Shown piece after piece: positions 11,623-18,929 of a DNA stretch of 31,011 bases. How positions within the stretch are numbered: position 1 is the stretch's first letter; each line of letters begins with the position of its first letter. The stretch lies in assembly GCA_965660635.1 (NCBI GenBank), contig CBFIAS010000023.1, forward strand, positions 1-31,011. The letters run 5' to 3'. Both the position numbers and the translations under genes were made by a program. The notes beneath the pieces were generated by a model. It ran no database searches. It had not been told where the DNA came from and worked only from the letters and a program-made list of their open reading frames with translations. The stretch comes from UBA7374 sp965660635. GTDB lineage: Bacteria; Verrucomicrobiota; Verrucomicrobiia; Opitutales; Coraliomargaritaceae.

Positions 11623-12231
11623 ATGGCGCGCAAATCATCACGGAAGCTTTGGGCCGATTATGTGGCCCGCGGGGGCCAGTCTGCTGGTGTCGCTGCTGCG
11701 GCGGAATTGGCAGCGCGGGTTCCGTACGCGGGGGTTGTGCTGGGGATCGATCCAAGCCTCCGGGGCAGTGGTTTTTCGGTGCTGGACTATCGTGGGGCCC
11801 GGGATGTGCGGGTGCTGGAGGCATTGTCCCTGCGGCTTCGTGCGGGGCTTTCGCAGGTGGAGTGCCTGGCGGCGATCGGGCACCAGGTGGAGGATCTGGT
11901 CGACCGGCATACGATTCGCCATGTGGCGATTGAGGAGACGATCTACGTGCAGAACTTCCAGACAGCGCAGGTTCTGGGCGCGGCGCGGGGCGCGGCGGTG
12001 GCCACCGCGGCGATGCGCGGGCTGCCCGTTTTCGAGTATGCACCGTTGCGGATCAAGCAGGCGGTGGTGGGCGCGGGCCGTGCCAGCAAGGAGCAGGTGG
12101 CGCGGACGATCACGGGCATGACGGGGCATGATTTCGGGGGGCGCTTTGACGAGTCGGATGCCGCGGCGGTGGCGCTCTGCCATGCTTTCACCTGGCGGGA
12201 GGCTGGCTCCAGCGGACCGGCTTCCTCTTGA
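11623..12231 (+). CDS. ruvC: Crossover junction endodeoxyribonuclease RuvC
   Basis: 202 aa from ATG 11623. The RNase H-like active site is visible as D43 (LGIDPSLRGSG), E104 (VAIEETIYVQN) and D176/D179 (FDESDAAAVALCHA). It resolves Holliday junctions together with RuvAB; ruvB lies in this window at 24201 but not in the same operon. Compared with E. coli RuvC, where the first catalytic Asp is residue 7, there is a basic N-terminal extension of about 35 residues (MARKSSRKLWADYVARGG). Either the extension is real or translation starts at a later GTG near codon 39; the good ATG favours the longer form. It is followed by a dehydrogenase gene after 31 bp. Confidence 0.9.
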   Translation: MARKSSRKLWADYVARGGQSAGVAAAAELAARVPYAGVVLGIDPSLRGSGFSVLDYRGARDVRVLEALSLRLRAGLSQVECLAAIGHQVEDLVDRHTIRHVAIEETIYVQNFQTAQVLGAARGAAVATAAMRGLPVFEYAPLRIKQAVVGAGRASKEQVARTITGMTGHDFGGRFDESDAAAVALCHAFTWREAGSSGPASS

Positions 12232-12262
12232 CGGCGGCCCCGGAAGGCCGCGGTATTCTTTC

Positions 12263-12979
12263 ATGGAAACGGTTTTTATCACGGGTGTAAGTTCCGGTCT
12301 GGGGCACGGTCTGGCCAAGGTATATTTGGAGTGGGGCGCGCGGGTCTATGGCTGCAGCCGCCGCGAGCCGGTGGATCTGGTGGAGCAGGGATTGCACTTT
12401 GCAGCGTTGGATCTGGCTGCGGGGGAAGCGGGAGCAGAGGCGGTTGCTGCACTGCTCACTGAGATTGATCATCTGGATTTGGTGCTACTCAATGCGGCTA
12501 AGCTTGGCCAAATTCGCGACATGAAAGAGACACCCCTGGACGACTTGCGAGAGACCATGGAAATCAATGTCTTTGCCAATAAGTGGTTGTTGGATATCAT
12601 TTTTGAGAATGACCGCCGGATTGATCAGGTCGTCGCCATCTCCACAGGTGCCTCGCAGTCGGGCAGTCGCGGTTGGAATGGGTACAGCTTATCCAAGGCT
12701 TCCTTGAATATGTTGGTTAAGCTGTATGCCGGCGAGCATCCGGAAGCCCACTTCTGTTCGTTGGCGCCGGGCCTGATCGATACGGCCATGCAGGATTATC
12801 TAACCGGATTGCCGGAGGACGAGCGCTACCCGCCGCTGCAAATCCTGAAGGATGCGAAGGGCACTGAGCAGATGCCGGATGGTGAAACCTGTGCGCGTGG
12901 GCTGGTTGAGATTTTTCCTGAATTACGGGAACTGCCAAGCGGCGCGTACGCGGATATCCGGCGGCTCAATCGGGCTTGA
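12263..12979 (+). CDS. Short-chain dehydrogenase/reductase (SDR)
   Basis: 238 aa, classical SDR size. The Rossmann nucleotide motif is T7-G-V-S-S-G-L-G14, the structural motif is LLNAAK (75-80), and the active site is Y141-S-L-S-K145 with Ser127/Thr128 as the upstream catalytic hydroxyl. The substrate cannot be told; NADP preference is suggested by the basic residues CSRRE after beta-strand 2. ATG 12263 removes an upstream stretch that overlaps ruvC. The last 57 codons lie in a 217-bp sequence repeated at 13790. The gene converges with mrdA, and without the intervening insert the two 3' ends would overlap by 14 bp. Confidence 0.9.
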   Translation: METVFITGVSSGLGHGLAKVYLEWGARVYGCSRREPVDLVEQGLHFAALDLAAGEAGAEAVAALLTEIDHLDLVLLNAAKLGQIRDMKETPLDDLRETMEINVFANKWLLDIIFENDRRIDQVVAISTGASQSGSRGWNGYSLSKASLNMLVKLYAGEHPEAHFCSLAPGLIDTAMQDYLTGLPEDERYPPLQILKDAKGTEQMPDGETCARGLVEIFPELRELPSGAYADIRRLNRA

Positions 12980-13025
12980 GGGGAAAGCCCATGCGTTCGG
13001 GGTATTTTTCGATGGCCTGTAGGAA
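12809..13025. repeat. 217-bp direct repeat, left copy
   Basis: Identical to 13790-14006 at an offset of 981 bp except at three positions: 12937 A/G, 12981 G/T and 13020 T/C. It holds the true 3' end of the SDR gene plus the last 20 codons of mrdA (PBP2), the latter here cut off from their gene. Similarity stops abruptly at both ends, with the insert beginning at 13026. It is the left flank of the hicBA insert. Confidence 0.95.
12966..13025 (-). pseudogene. Orphan 3' fragment of mrdA (PBP2)
   Basis: On the minus strand this encodes the last 19 residues of PBP2 and the stop (FLQAIEKYPERMGFPLKPD), with two synonymous differences from the functional end at 13947-14006. The frame stays open for about 38 codons into the insert but has no credible start. 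It is a by-product of the flanking duplication, not a gene. Confidence 0.85.
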
Positions 13026-13085
13026 TCGCTGCTCTAGCTGCAAGAAAGCCAACTGGATGACAATATCCGGGCTAGACAACGAAAG

Positions 13086-13150
13086 AGCTAACCAGCCGAT
13101 GGTGGCAACGATCGTGCTTCGCACAGCCGTCGCACATCTCTACGTTGAGC
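13086..13150 (+). other. Candidate attC recombination site (upstream of hicBA cassette)
   Basis: The order of parts matches an integron attC site: R'' AGCTAAC (13086-13092), 5-nt spacer CAGCC, L'' GATGGTG (13098-13104), an inner hairpin GTGC-TTC-GCAC, L' CACATC (13133-13138), 5-nt spacer TCTAC, and R' GTTGAGC (13144-13150). L'' pairs with L' except for one extra G, like the extrahelical base integrases recognise. R'' departs from RYYYAAC at one position. R' belongs to the hicBA cassette; if that cassette left, the site would end GTTAGGC and pair CTAAC/GTTAG with its own R''. Confidence 0.6.
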
Positions 13151-13162
13151 AAAAATACAAAT

Positions 13163-13191
13163 TTGACTGAACCTCAAAAAGTAAATATAGA
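13163..13191 (+). promoter_or_regulatory. Sigma-70-type promoter of hicBA
   Basis: -35 TTGACT (13163-13168), a 17-bp spacer and -10 TATAGA (13186-13191). Transcription would begin about 6-8 bp downstream, at or next to the hicB ATG (13198), so the message is predicted to be leaderless or nearly so. The promoter lies inside the cassette and moves with it. Confidence 0.75.
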
Positions 13192-13197
13192 TTAACC

Positions 13198-13413
13198 ATG
13201 AGCGTTTTAAGTGCAGTAATCATTCCAGACTCTGGTGGCGGCTATGTTGCCCATAACCCGGAAACAGGCACAACATCTCAAGGTGAGACGATCGACGAAG
13301 CGTTAAGCAATCTAAAAGAAGCAACAGAATTGTATCTTGAAGAATTTCCTCATGATTACCCTGGAAGATCTTTTATGACAACATTCGAAGTTGAAGATGC
13401 CAAAGCTTCCTAG
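13198..13413 (+). CDS. hicB: HicB-family antitoxin
   Basis: 71 aa. It has the short HicB/UPF0150 fold, a degenerate RNase H-like domain: 'SAVIIPDSGGGYVAHNPETGTTSQG' followed by the helix 'TIDEALSNLKEATELYLEE'. It should bind and block the HicA mRNA interferase. There is no added C-terminal HTH or ribbon-helix-helix domain, so DNA-binding autoregulation of the usual HicB kind is not evident. It lies first in the pair and overlaps hicA by 17 bp, which ties toxin translation to antitoxin translation. Base composition is AT-rich compared with the flanking genes. Confidence 0.88.
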   Translation: MSVLSAVIIPDSGGGYVAHNPETGTTSQGETIDEALSNLKEATELYLEEFPHDYPGRSFMTTFEVEDAKAS

Positions 13414-13612
13414 AATCAGTGGTAGAGAGTGTATCAAAGCACTTGAAAAATTAGGATTTCACCAGACAAGACAAAGAGGGAGTCATGTAGTCATGAAAAG
13501 AGAGTTTTCTGGATGTGTTGTCCCACTTCACAAGGAAATTAAAGTTGGAACACTCTCAGGTATACTTAAGCAAGCATCTATAGACCCTGAAGAATTTATA
13601 GCAAAACTCTGA
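13397..13612 (+). CDS. hicA: HicA-family toxin (mRNA interferase)
   Basis: 71 aa from ATG 13397 (MPKLPRISGRECIKALEKLG); a TTG two codons earlier is less likely. It has the small dsRNA-binding-like HicA fold with the catalytic histidine H30 in RQRGSHVVM, then 'VVPLHKEIKVGTLSGILKQASID', the conserved second half. HicA cleaves mRNA and is neutralised by HicB. No truncation is seen and the catalytic His is present, so the toxin is probably active. Its stop is immediately followed (1 bp) by the attC-like site, a spacing typical of cassette genes. Confidence 0.9.
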   Translation: MPKLPRISGRECIKALEKLGFHQTRQRGSHVVMKREFSGCVVPLHKEIKVGTLSGILKQASIDPEEFIAKL

Positions 13613-13613
13613 A

Positions 13614-13721
13614 GCTCAACAAGCCGGGATATGGCAACTCCGTTACTACTCCGGCTTCAATCCATGCATACCCTCCACGTTCGCCAAGAGAACGAATGTC
13701 CCTTTTCGTAAACTGTTAGGC
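13614..13721 (+). other. Candidate attC site of the hicBA cassette
   Basis: R'' GCTCAAC (13614-13620) fits RYYYAAC and exactly complements the cassette's 5' GTTGAGC. After a 5-nt spacer, GGGATAT (13626-13632) can pair with ATGTCCC (13696-13702). The site closes at R' GTTAGGC (13715-13721), which fits GTTRRRY. A local stem AAGCCGG / CCGGCTT (13621-13627, 13651-13657) is an alternative fold. The 12-nt 3' spacer is longer than usual, so the right boundary is less certain than the left; GTAAACT at 13708 would be symmetric but lacks the GTT core. Confidence 0.5.
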
Positions 13722-13789
13722 CGCCTTGCGAGGAGGTGCAAATTAACTGCATCCTATGCGCAAGAATTCTGGGAACTGGTATGACGGCC
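13722..13789. other. Non-coding right arm of the insert
   Basis: 68 bp between the attC-like site and the right direct repeat, with no gene. It contains an imperfect hairpin at 13730-13755 (AGGA-gg-TGCA, loop AATTAAC, TGCATCCT). Together with 13026-13144 it is probably what remains of the DNA present before the hicBA cassette arrived. Confidence 0.4.
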
Positions 13790-13960
13790 TTGCCGGAGGA
13801 CGAGCGCTACCCGCCGCTGCAAATCCTGAAGGATGCGAAGGGCACTGAGCAGATGCCGGATGGTGAAACCTGTGCGCGTGGGCTGGTTGAGATTTTTCCT
13901 GAATTACGGGAACTGCCGAGCGGCGCGTACGCGGATATCCGGCGGCTCAATCGGGCTTGA
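13790..13960 (+). pseudogene. Orphan 3' fragment of the SDR gene
   Basis: The last 56 codons of the dehydrogenase plus its stop, with one synonymous change. A chance in-frame ATG at 13781 precedes it, but the Rossmann domain and active site are absent, so it is treated as a duplication relic. Its end overlaps the mrdA stop by 14 bp, which shows how the two genes were arranged before the insertion. Confidence 0.85.
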
Positions 13961-14006
13961 GTGGAAAGCCCATGCGTTCGGGGTATTTTTCGATGGCCTG
14001 CAGGAA
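13790..14006. repeat. 217-bp direct repeat, right copy
   Basis: Same sequence as 12809-13025 with three mismatches. This copy carries the functional end of mrdA (stop codon at 13947-13949) and a cut-off 3' fragment of the SDR gene. Together with the left copy it leaves both converging host genes complete on either side of the insert. Confidence 0.95.
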
Positions 14007-15890
14007 GAGGTCCTTGGCCACGGGGCCGGCGGTGGAGCCGCCGTGGTAGCTTTGGCTGGCGTCTGCGCCCTGGATCATGACGGCGACGGCGATTTGTGGG
14101 TCTTCGGCTGGAGCGAAGCCGACGAACCAGGCGAGGTTGACTTCTTCACCGTGCGCGCGGAAGTCGGCGGTGCCGGTCTTTCCGGCGATGCGCAGGCCGG
14201 GGATGCGGACGAGGCGTCCGGTCCCGCTGGAGCCGACGACGCGCTCCATGCCTTCGAGGAGGAGTGATTTGCCTGCTTGATCGAGTCCGATGGGTTCGCC
14301 GCCGTGTTCGACTTGGCGGGCCTCCTCACTGGAAAGTGCGCGTAGTGTAGGGCGGGTGCGGGTTTCTCCCCGGGCGATGGAGGCGATTGCAGTCGCCATT
14401 TGCAGGGGGGTAACGAGGAGGAAGCCTTGGCCGATAGAGGTGTTGGCGGTGTCTCCTGGGACCCAGCCGGGGCCGATTTCACGACGTTTCCACTCCTTGT
14501 CGGGCACGACGAGGCGGCGAGTTTCAAAGGGCAGTTCGATGCCGGTCGGCTGGTCGAGGCCGAATCGCCTGGCCTGCTCGCTGAGTGTGTCGATGCCCAT
14601 GCGCAGGCCGTGGGCGTAGAAGAAGACGTTGCAACTGCCTTCGATGGCGCCTGCAAGATCGACAACGCCGTGGCCGTGCCGGGCGTGGCAGCGGAAGATA
14701 CGGTTGCCGACGCGGTAGACACCGGTGCAGTTTTCCCGGCTGCCGGGCTGGATGCCTCCGTTTAACAGCCCGGCGATGGCGGTGATCAGCTTGAAGGTGG
14801 AACCGGGTGGGTAGGATAGCTGGACGGAGCGGTCGAGCCAGGCGCCGCGCTGGTTGATGTCGTCGAAGGTCTCGCGGGGGATGAAGGGGCTGAGGCGGTT
14901 GAGGTCGTATCCCGGGTGGCTGGCGATGGCGAGGACTTCACCGGTCTGCACGTCGAGGGCGACAGCGGCGCCGATGCGTTCGCCGAGGGCGGTCTGGGCG
15001 GCGCGCTGCAGGTCGATGTCGATGCTGGTGATGAGGTTGTCGCCTTGCTTGGGGGGCACCACCTGGAGGCGCGTGTCCTGGAAGCCGAGCGGATCGACAC
15101 GCCAGATCTCCATACCGGTAGTGCCGGACAGGTGCTGGTTGAAGGAGCGCTCGATGCCGGTCTTACCGACTTTTTTCTTGAAGGTGAAGGTCTTGATTCC
15201 GTCGTCGGGGATTTCCGTTGCGTCGGGGTCGGTGCTTTGGACGTAGCCGATGGCGTGTGCGGCCAGTGGGCCGTTGGGGTAGTAGCGGGCGGTGTCGGTG
15301 TGGATGCGTACAGGAGAGCGCGGGGGCGGGGGCATCTGCTCTGCGAGGCGGGCGTATTGCTCCGGGGCGAGGTCGAGGGCGAGGGGCAGGGGGAGGAGGA
15401 GTTGCTCGTTGAAGTGTCGCTTGAGCTTTGTGCGGGAGAGGCTGTCGTTGCGTCCGGTTATGGTGTTGATTTGGTCGATGTAGCGTTGGAGGACGTTCAT
15501 CCGGGCGTCCCATTGCAATGTCGCGTAGTCTGGCTTGGGCTTGTCGATTGAATCCGGGTGGGCTGCTGCGATGCGTTTGCGTTCGGTCTTCAAGACGCGC
15601 GAGTACTCCTTGCGGAATTCCGGCCGTAGATCGTCGAGGTAGACGACGGCGGAATAGTGCGGACGGTTGCCGACGAGGAGGCGTCCTTCGCGGTCGTAGA
15701 TATTTCCCCGCGGGCCGGGCTTTAGGATGCGCCGCTCGATCTGGCGTTTTTCGATCTGGTCGAAGGTCTCCTTGGCGATGAGCTGGCGCCAGGTCAGGCC
15801 GAGGAGGAGGACGAGCGCGGCAGCCATGGAGATCCAGAGGAGCAGGATGATGCGGGGGTTTTCCCGCCGGTGGATATCGAACTCGCTCAC
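13947..15890 (-). CDS. mrdA: Penicillin-binding protein 2, elongasome transpeptidase
   Basis: 647 aa from GTG 15890 (VSEFDIHRRENPR), chosen because it overlaps the mreD stop as GTGA; the longer open frame upstream is a shadow of mreD. One N-terminal transmembrane helix (about 15-34) is followed by the PBP dimerisation region ('GPRGNIYDREGRLLVGNRPHY') and the transpeptidase domain with S364-T-F-K367, S419-C-N421 and K571-T-G-T. It cross-links side-wall peptidoglycan with RodA and MreBCD. It ends the mre operon; rodA does not follow, because the next DNA is the hicBA insert and the converging SDR gene. The last 20 codons lie in the duplicated 217-bp sequence. Confidence 0.94.
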   Translation of the reverse strand: MSEFDIHRRENPRIILLLWISMAAALVLLLGLTWRQLIAKETFDQIEKRQIERRILKPGPRGNIYDREGRLLVGNRPHYSAVVYLDDLRPEFRKEYSRVLKTERKRIAAAHPDSIDKPKPDYATLQWDARMNVLQRYIDQINTITGRNDSLSRTKLKRHFNEQLLLPLPLALDLAPEQYARLAEQMPPPPRSPVRIHTDTARYYPNGPLAAHAIGYVQSTDPDATEIPDDGIKTFTFKKKVGKTGIERSFNQHLSGTTGMEIWRVDPLGFQDTRLQVVPPKQGDNLITSIDIDLQRAAQTALGERIGAAVALDVQTGEVLAIASHPGYDLNRLSPFIPRETFDDINQRGAWLDRSVQLSYPPGSTFKLITAIAGLLNGGIQPGSRENCTGVYRVGNRIFRCHARHGHGVVDLAGAIEGSCNVFFYAHGLRMGIDTLSEQARRFGLDQPTGIELPFETRRLVVPDKEWKRREIGPGWVPGDTANTSIGQGFLLVTPLQMATAIASIARGETRTRPTLRALSSEEARQVEHGGEPIGLDQAGKSLLLEGMERVVGSSGTGRLVRIPGLRIAGKTGTADFRAHGEEVNLAWFVGFAPAEDPQIAVAVMIQGADASQSYHGGSTAGPVAKDLFLQAIEKYPERMGFPLKPD

Positions 15891-16414
15891 AGGAGGGGCA
15901 GGTCTTCGGGCTTGGTGTCGAGCCGGAGTATTTCGAGGAGCAGGCGTTGCAGGTCGAAGAACCAGGGTGCTGCGGCGAGGAGCAGGAGGTGGGAGATGCC
16001 GGCGCAGAGGGCGGTCTGCATCCAGAAGTCGAATGGATGCGCGGTCTCTGCGGAAACAGCGGCGAGCGCAATGACGGCAGTGAGGTTGGCCGCATGGGCA
16101 AGCAAGGCGGGGTGAAGGTTTTCTTCCGCGCGGAAGCGTTTGCGCAAGGTGAAGACGGTGGCGGCGGAGCAGAGGAAGAGTGCGGTGATCAGGCCGAAGG
16201 GCACAGGGAGTGCGGCTTCGACCCAGAGTCCCGTGCCGAGGGTGCAGAGGAAGCAGGCGGAGTGCCGCATGTAGAGAGCGGGAAATACGATCATGGGCCC
16301 GAGCAGGACGGGGAAGAGGGCGCATGCGGAAAGGGCGGAGCCAAGCATGAGCATGAGGTGCAGGAGGAGGGCGTTGGCGGCGAGGAAGAGGAGGCTGCGC
16401 GGATCAAAATACAT
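15887..16414 (-). CDS. mreD: Rod shape-determining protein MreD (divergent)
   Basis: 175 aa, very hydrophobic, with five or six predicted membrane helices, the size and topology of MreD. Sequence similarity to MreD is weak by eye; the call rests on its place between mreC and mrdA. ATG 16414 (MYFDPRSLLFLAANALLLH) overlaps the mreC stop by 11 bp, and its own stop overlaps the mrdA GTG by 4 bp, so it is translationally linked on both sides. It forms part of the membrane platform joining MreB filaments to PBP2/RodA. Confidence 0.82.
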   Translation of the reverse strand: MYFDPRSLLFLAANALLLHLMLMLGSALSACALFPVLLGPMIVFPALYMRHSACFLCTLGTGLWVEAALPVPFGLITALFLCSAATVFTLRKRFRAEENLHPALLAHAANLTAVIALAAVSAETAHPFDFWMQTALCAGISHLLLLAAAPWFFDLQRLLLEILRLDTKPEDLPLL

Positions 16415-17252
16415 GGCCGGGGGATCCTTCTTCGAGGGGGACGAGAATGGCGACTTCCCGTAGGTGGAGGAGGCGGGAGTCGAGGAGTACGTCACCGGCC
16501 TGGAAGATTCCGGTGCTGCCGGGCTCGAGCCATTCGACCTGGCCGATGGAGAGCCCTGCGGGAAAGGTGCCACCGAGGCTGGTGGTGACGAGCTTGAGTG
16601 GCTTGCCGGAGCTGGCGAGAAGGTCCTGGGGCACGTCGCGCACCTCTCCGCGCGGCTTGTTGAAGCCTGCTTGCGGGAGGCCCTGGTAAATGACCGGGCG
16701 GGGGTCTCCTTCGAATTGCGCGGCTATGCGGAAGTCCGGGCTGGTAATGAGGTCAACATCGGCGGTGAAGGCGTGGACTTCGGCGACGCGCCCGACGACG
16801 CCGCCGGAGAAGAGCACGGCCGAGCCGGGGCGTATGCCGTAGTTGCGCCCTTTGCGGACGATGACGCGGCCCCACCAGGCGCTTTGTTCCCGGCGGACGA
16901 CGCGCGCGACTTCGTGGCGGAATTGCCTGCGGCCGGGCATTTCGAGGATGGCCTCGAGCCGGGCCAGTTCGTCTTCCAGGGCGTGGTAGCGTTGTGCCAT
17001 GACCTGGTAGCGGGCTTTTTCCCGCTCGAGTTGTTTGCCCGCCTCGATGAGTTCGACTTTGGAGTGGCTGCGCCGCGCCCAGAAGCCGGCGAGGTCGTCG
17101 AGGTGCGAGGCGGCGACCCAGGCGGGAGCCTGGAACTCGGCAAAGGAGATGCGGAGGAAGGACTTGACCAGCGGCGTGGCGATCCACCACGCGGCGAAGA
17201 AGAGGCCGAGCGCGATGAGCGGTTTATACCTTTCGGGGCGGAGTTTCGCCAC
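16404..17252 (-). CDS. mreC: Rod shape-determining protein MreC
   Basis: 282 aa. An N-terminal transmembrane helix (about 11-27) is followed by a coiled coil (about 62-103, 'LEREKARYQVMAQRYHALEDELARLEAIL') and the beta-rich periplasmic MreC domain with 'ARVVRREQSAWWGRVIVRKGRNYGI' and 'SGGVVGRVAEV'. It links MreB to the periplasmic part of PBP2. It begins 9 bp after mreB and overlaps mreD by 11 bp. Confidence 0.92.
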   Translation of the reverse strand: MAKLRPERYKPLIALGLFFAAWWIATPLVKSFLRISFAEFQAPAWVAASHLDDLAGFWARRSHSKVELIEAGKQLEREKARYQVMAQRYHALEDELARLEAILEMPGRRQFRHEVARVVRREQSAWWGRVIVRKGRNYGIRPGSAVLFSGGVVGRVAEVHAFTADVDLITSPDFRIAAQFEGDPRPVIYQGLPQAGFNKPRGEVRDVPQDLLASSGKPLKLVTTSLGGTFPAGLSIGQVEWLEPGSTGIFQAGDVLLDSRLLHLREVAILVPLEEGSPGHVF

Positions 17253-17261
17253 AGCGGGCCT

Positions 17262-18284
<1,023 letters not shown>

Positions 18285-18331
18285 TATAATGAGTTTTTCA
18301 GGTGTTTGCCGCCGGTTGCGACGATATCACT

Positions 18332-18361
18332 CTTATTCTCTTGAAAGTTGTTGAATGTCAA
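18332..18361 (-). promoter_or_regulatory. Candidate promoter of the mre operon
   Basis: On the minus strand a perfect -35 TTGACA (18356-18361) is followed after 18 bp by AATAAG (18332-18337), a 4/6 match to the -10 consensus. This leaves a leader of roughly 40 nt before the mreB ATG at 18284. Confidence 0.45.
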
Positions 18362-18399
18362 GAGGTGAAGCGCATGCCCGGGATGACCGGGCAGCGGTA

Positions 18400-18909
18400 T
18401 TACGGATCGGCTTGCTCTTGCACCTGGTTTTTGAGGAAAGAGATGACGTCCTCGAACTTGGCGGCGTTGGCGGCGTCGGCCTGGACGAGATTCTGGTGTG
18501 CCTGGAGGACTTCGGCGGCGTCATCGACTTCGCGGTTTTCCAGCCCGGTGAGGCCGCTGTCATGGTTTCTTGTGGACGGCTCCTCCTCAATATGGAGGAG
18601 GGCCTGGAGGCCGAGGTTGGTGATGAGTTGCCGGTTGTGCTCGTCGAGGTGGCTGATGGAGAGGCGACCGGGCGGGGTGTGCTGGTGCAGTTCGAGGGCG
18701 GAGCCCGCGAGGATGCCGAGGAAGGTGCTGTCCATGCCCCGGCAGTGTGCGAAGTCGATGTGGATCCGGTTTTTGCCTGCGCTTAGCATGGACTCCATGA
18801 ACTCGCGAAAGTGGTTGCAGTTCAAATAGTTGGCCTTGCCGTGTACCTGCACAGCGACGGGTTCGCTGTGGGCACTGACAAGGAAGTTCGGCTGCTTGGA
18901 TGCACTCAT
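18400..18909 (-). CDS. STAS-domain protein (anti-sigma factor antagonist-like)
   Basis: 169 aa. Residues about 12-110 form a STAS domain with the phospho-acceptor region 'HCRGMDSTFLGILAGS' (S61 after D60), as in SpoIIAA/RsbV proteins. The C-terminal tail (about 115-169) is acidic and Ala/Asn-rich and probably helical; it is not part of the usual domain. Such proteins switch partner anti-sigma kinases, but no RsbW-like kinase or phosphatase is encoded nearby, so the pathway is unknown. It begins 20 bp after the aconitase stop and may share its transcript. Confidence 0.82.
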   Translation of the reverse strand: MSASKQPNFLVSAHSEPVAVQVHGKANYLNCNHFREFMESMLSAGKNRIHIDFAHCRGMDSTFLGILAGSALELHQHTPPGRLSISHLDEHNRQLITNLGLQALLHIEEEPSTRNHDSGLTGLENREVDDAAEVLQAHQNLVQADAANAAKFEDVISFLKNQVQEQADP

Positions 18910-18929
18910 GGCGAGCGGCTGTTTCGCGA

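Larger units (their letters stand above)
13145..13715 (+). mobile_element. Integron-type gene cassette carrying hicBA
   Basis: The unit starts after the G of GTTGAGC (13144-13150) and ends at the G of GTTAGGC (13715-13721), the expected crossover points in GTTRRRY core sites. Its 3' attC begins with GCTCAAC (13614-13620), the exact reverse complement of the cassette's own 5' GTTGAGC, as expected for a circular cassette. It carries one promoter and two overlapping genes filling nearly all of the space, and is visibly more AT-rich than the neighbours. Cassettes normally lack a promoter except when they carry toxin-antitoxin genes, which fits. No integrase or further cassette is seen in the window. 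Confidence 0.65.

Noticed and set aside
12976..13170. 64-codon plus-strand frame starting at the end of the SDR gene
   Set aside because: It runs through the repeat end and the attC-like site with no recognisable protein features and ends inside the cassette.
13708..13714. GTAAACT as an alternative right boundary of the cassette
   Set aside because: It would give symmetric 5-nt spacers but lacks the GTT core; GTTAGGC fits the consensus and restores pairing with the upstream R''.
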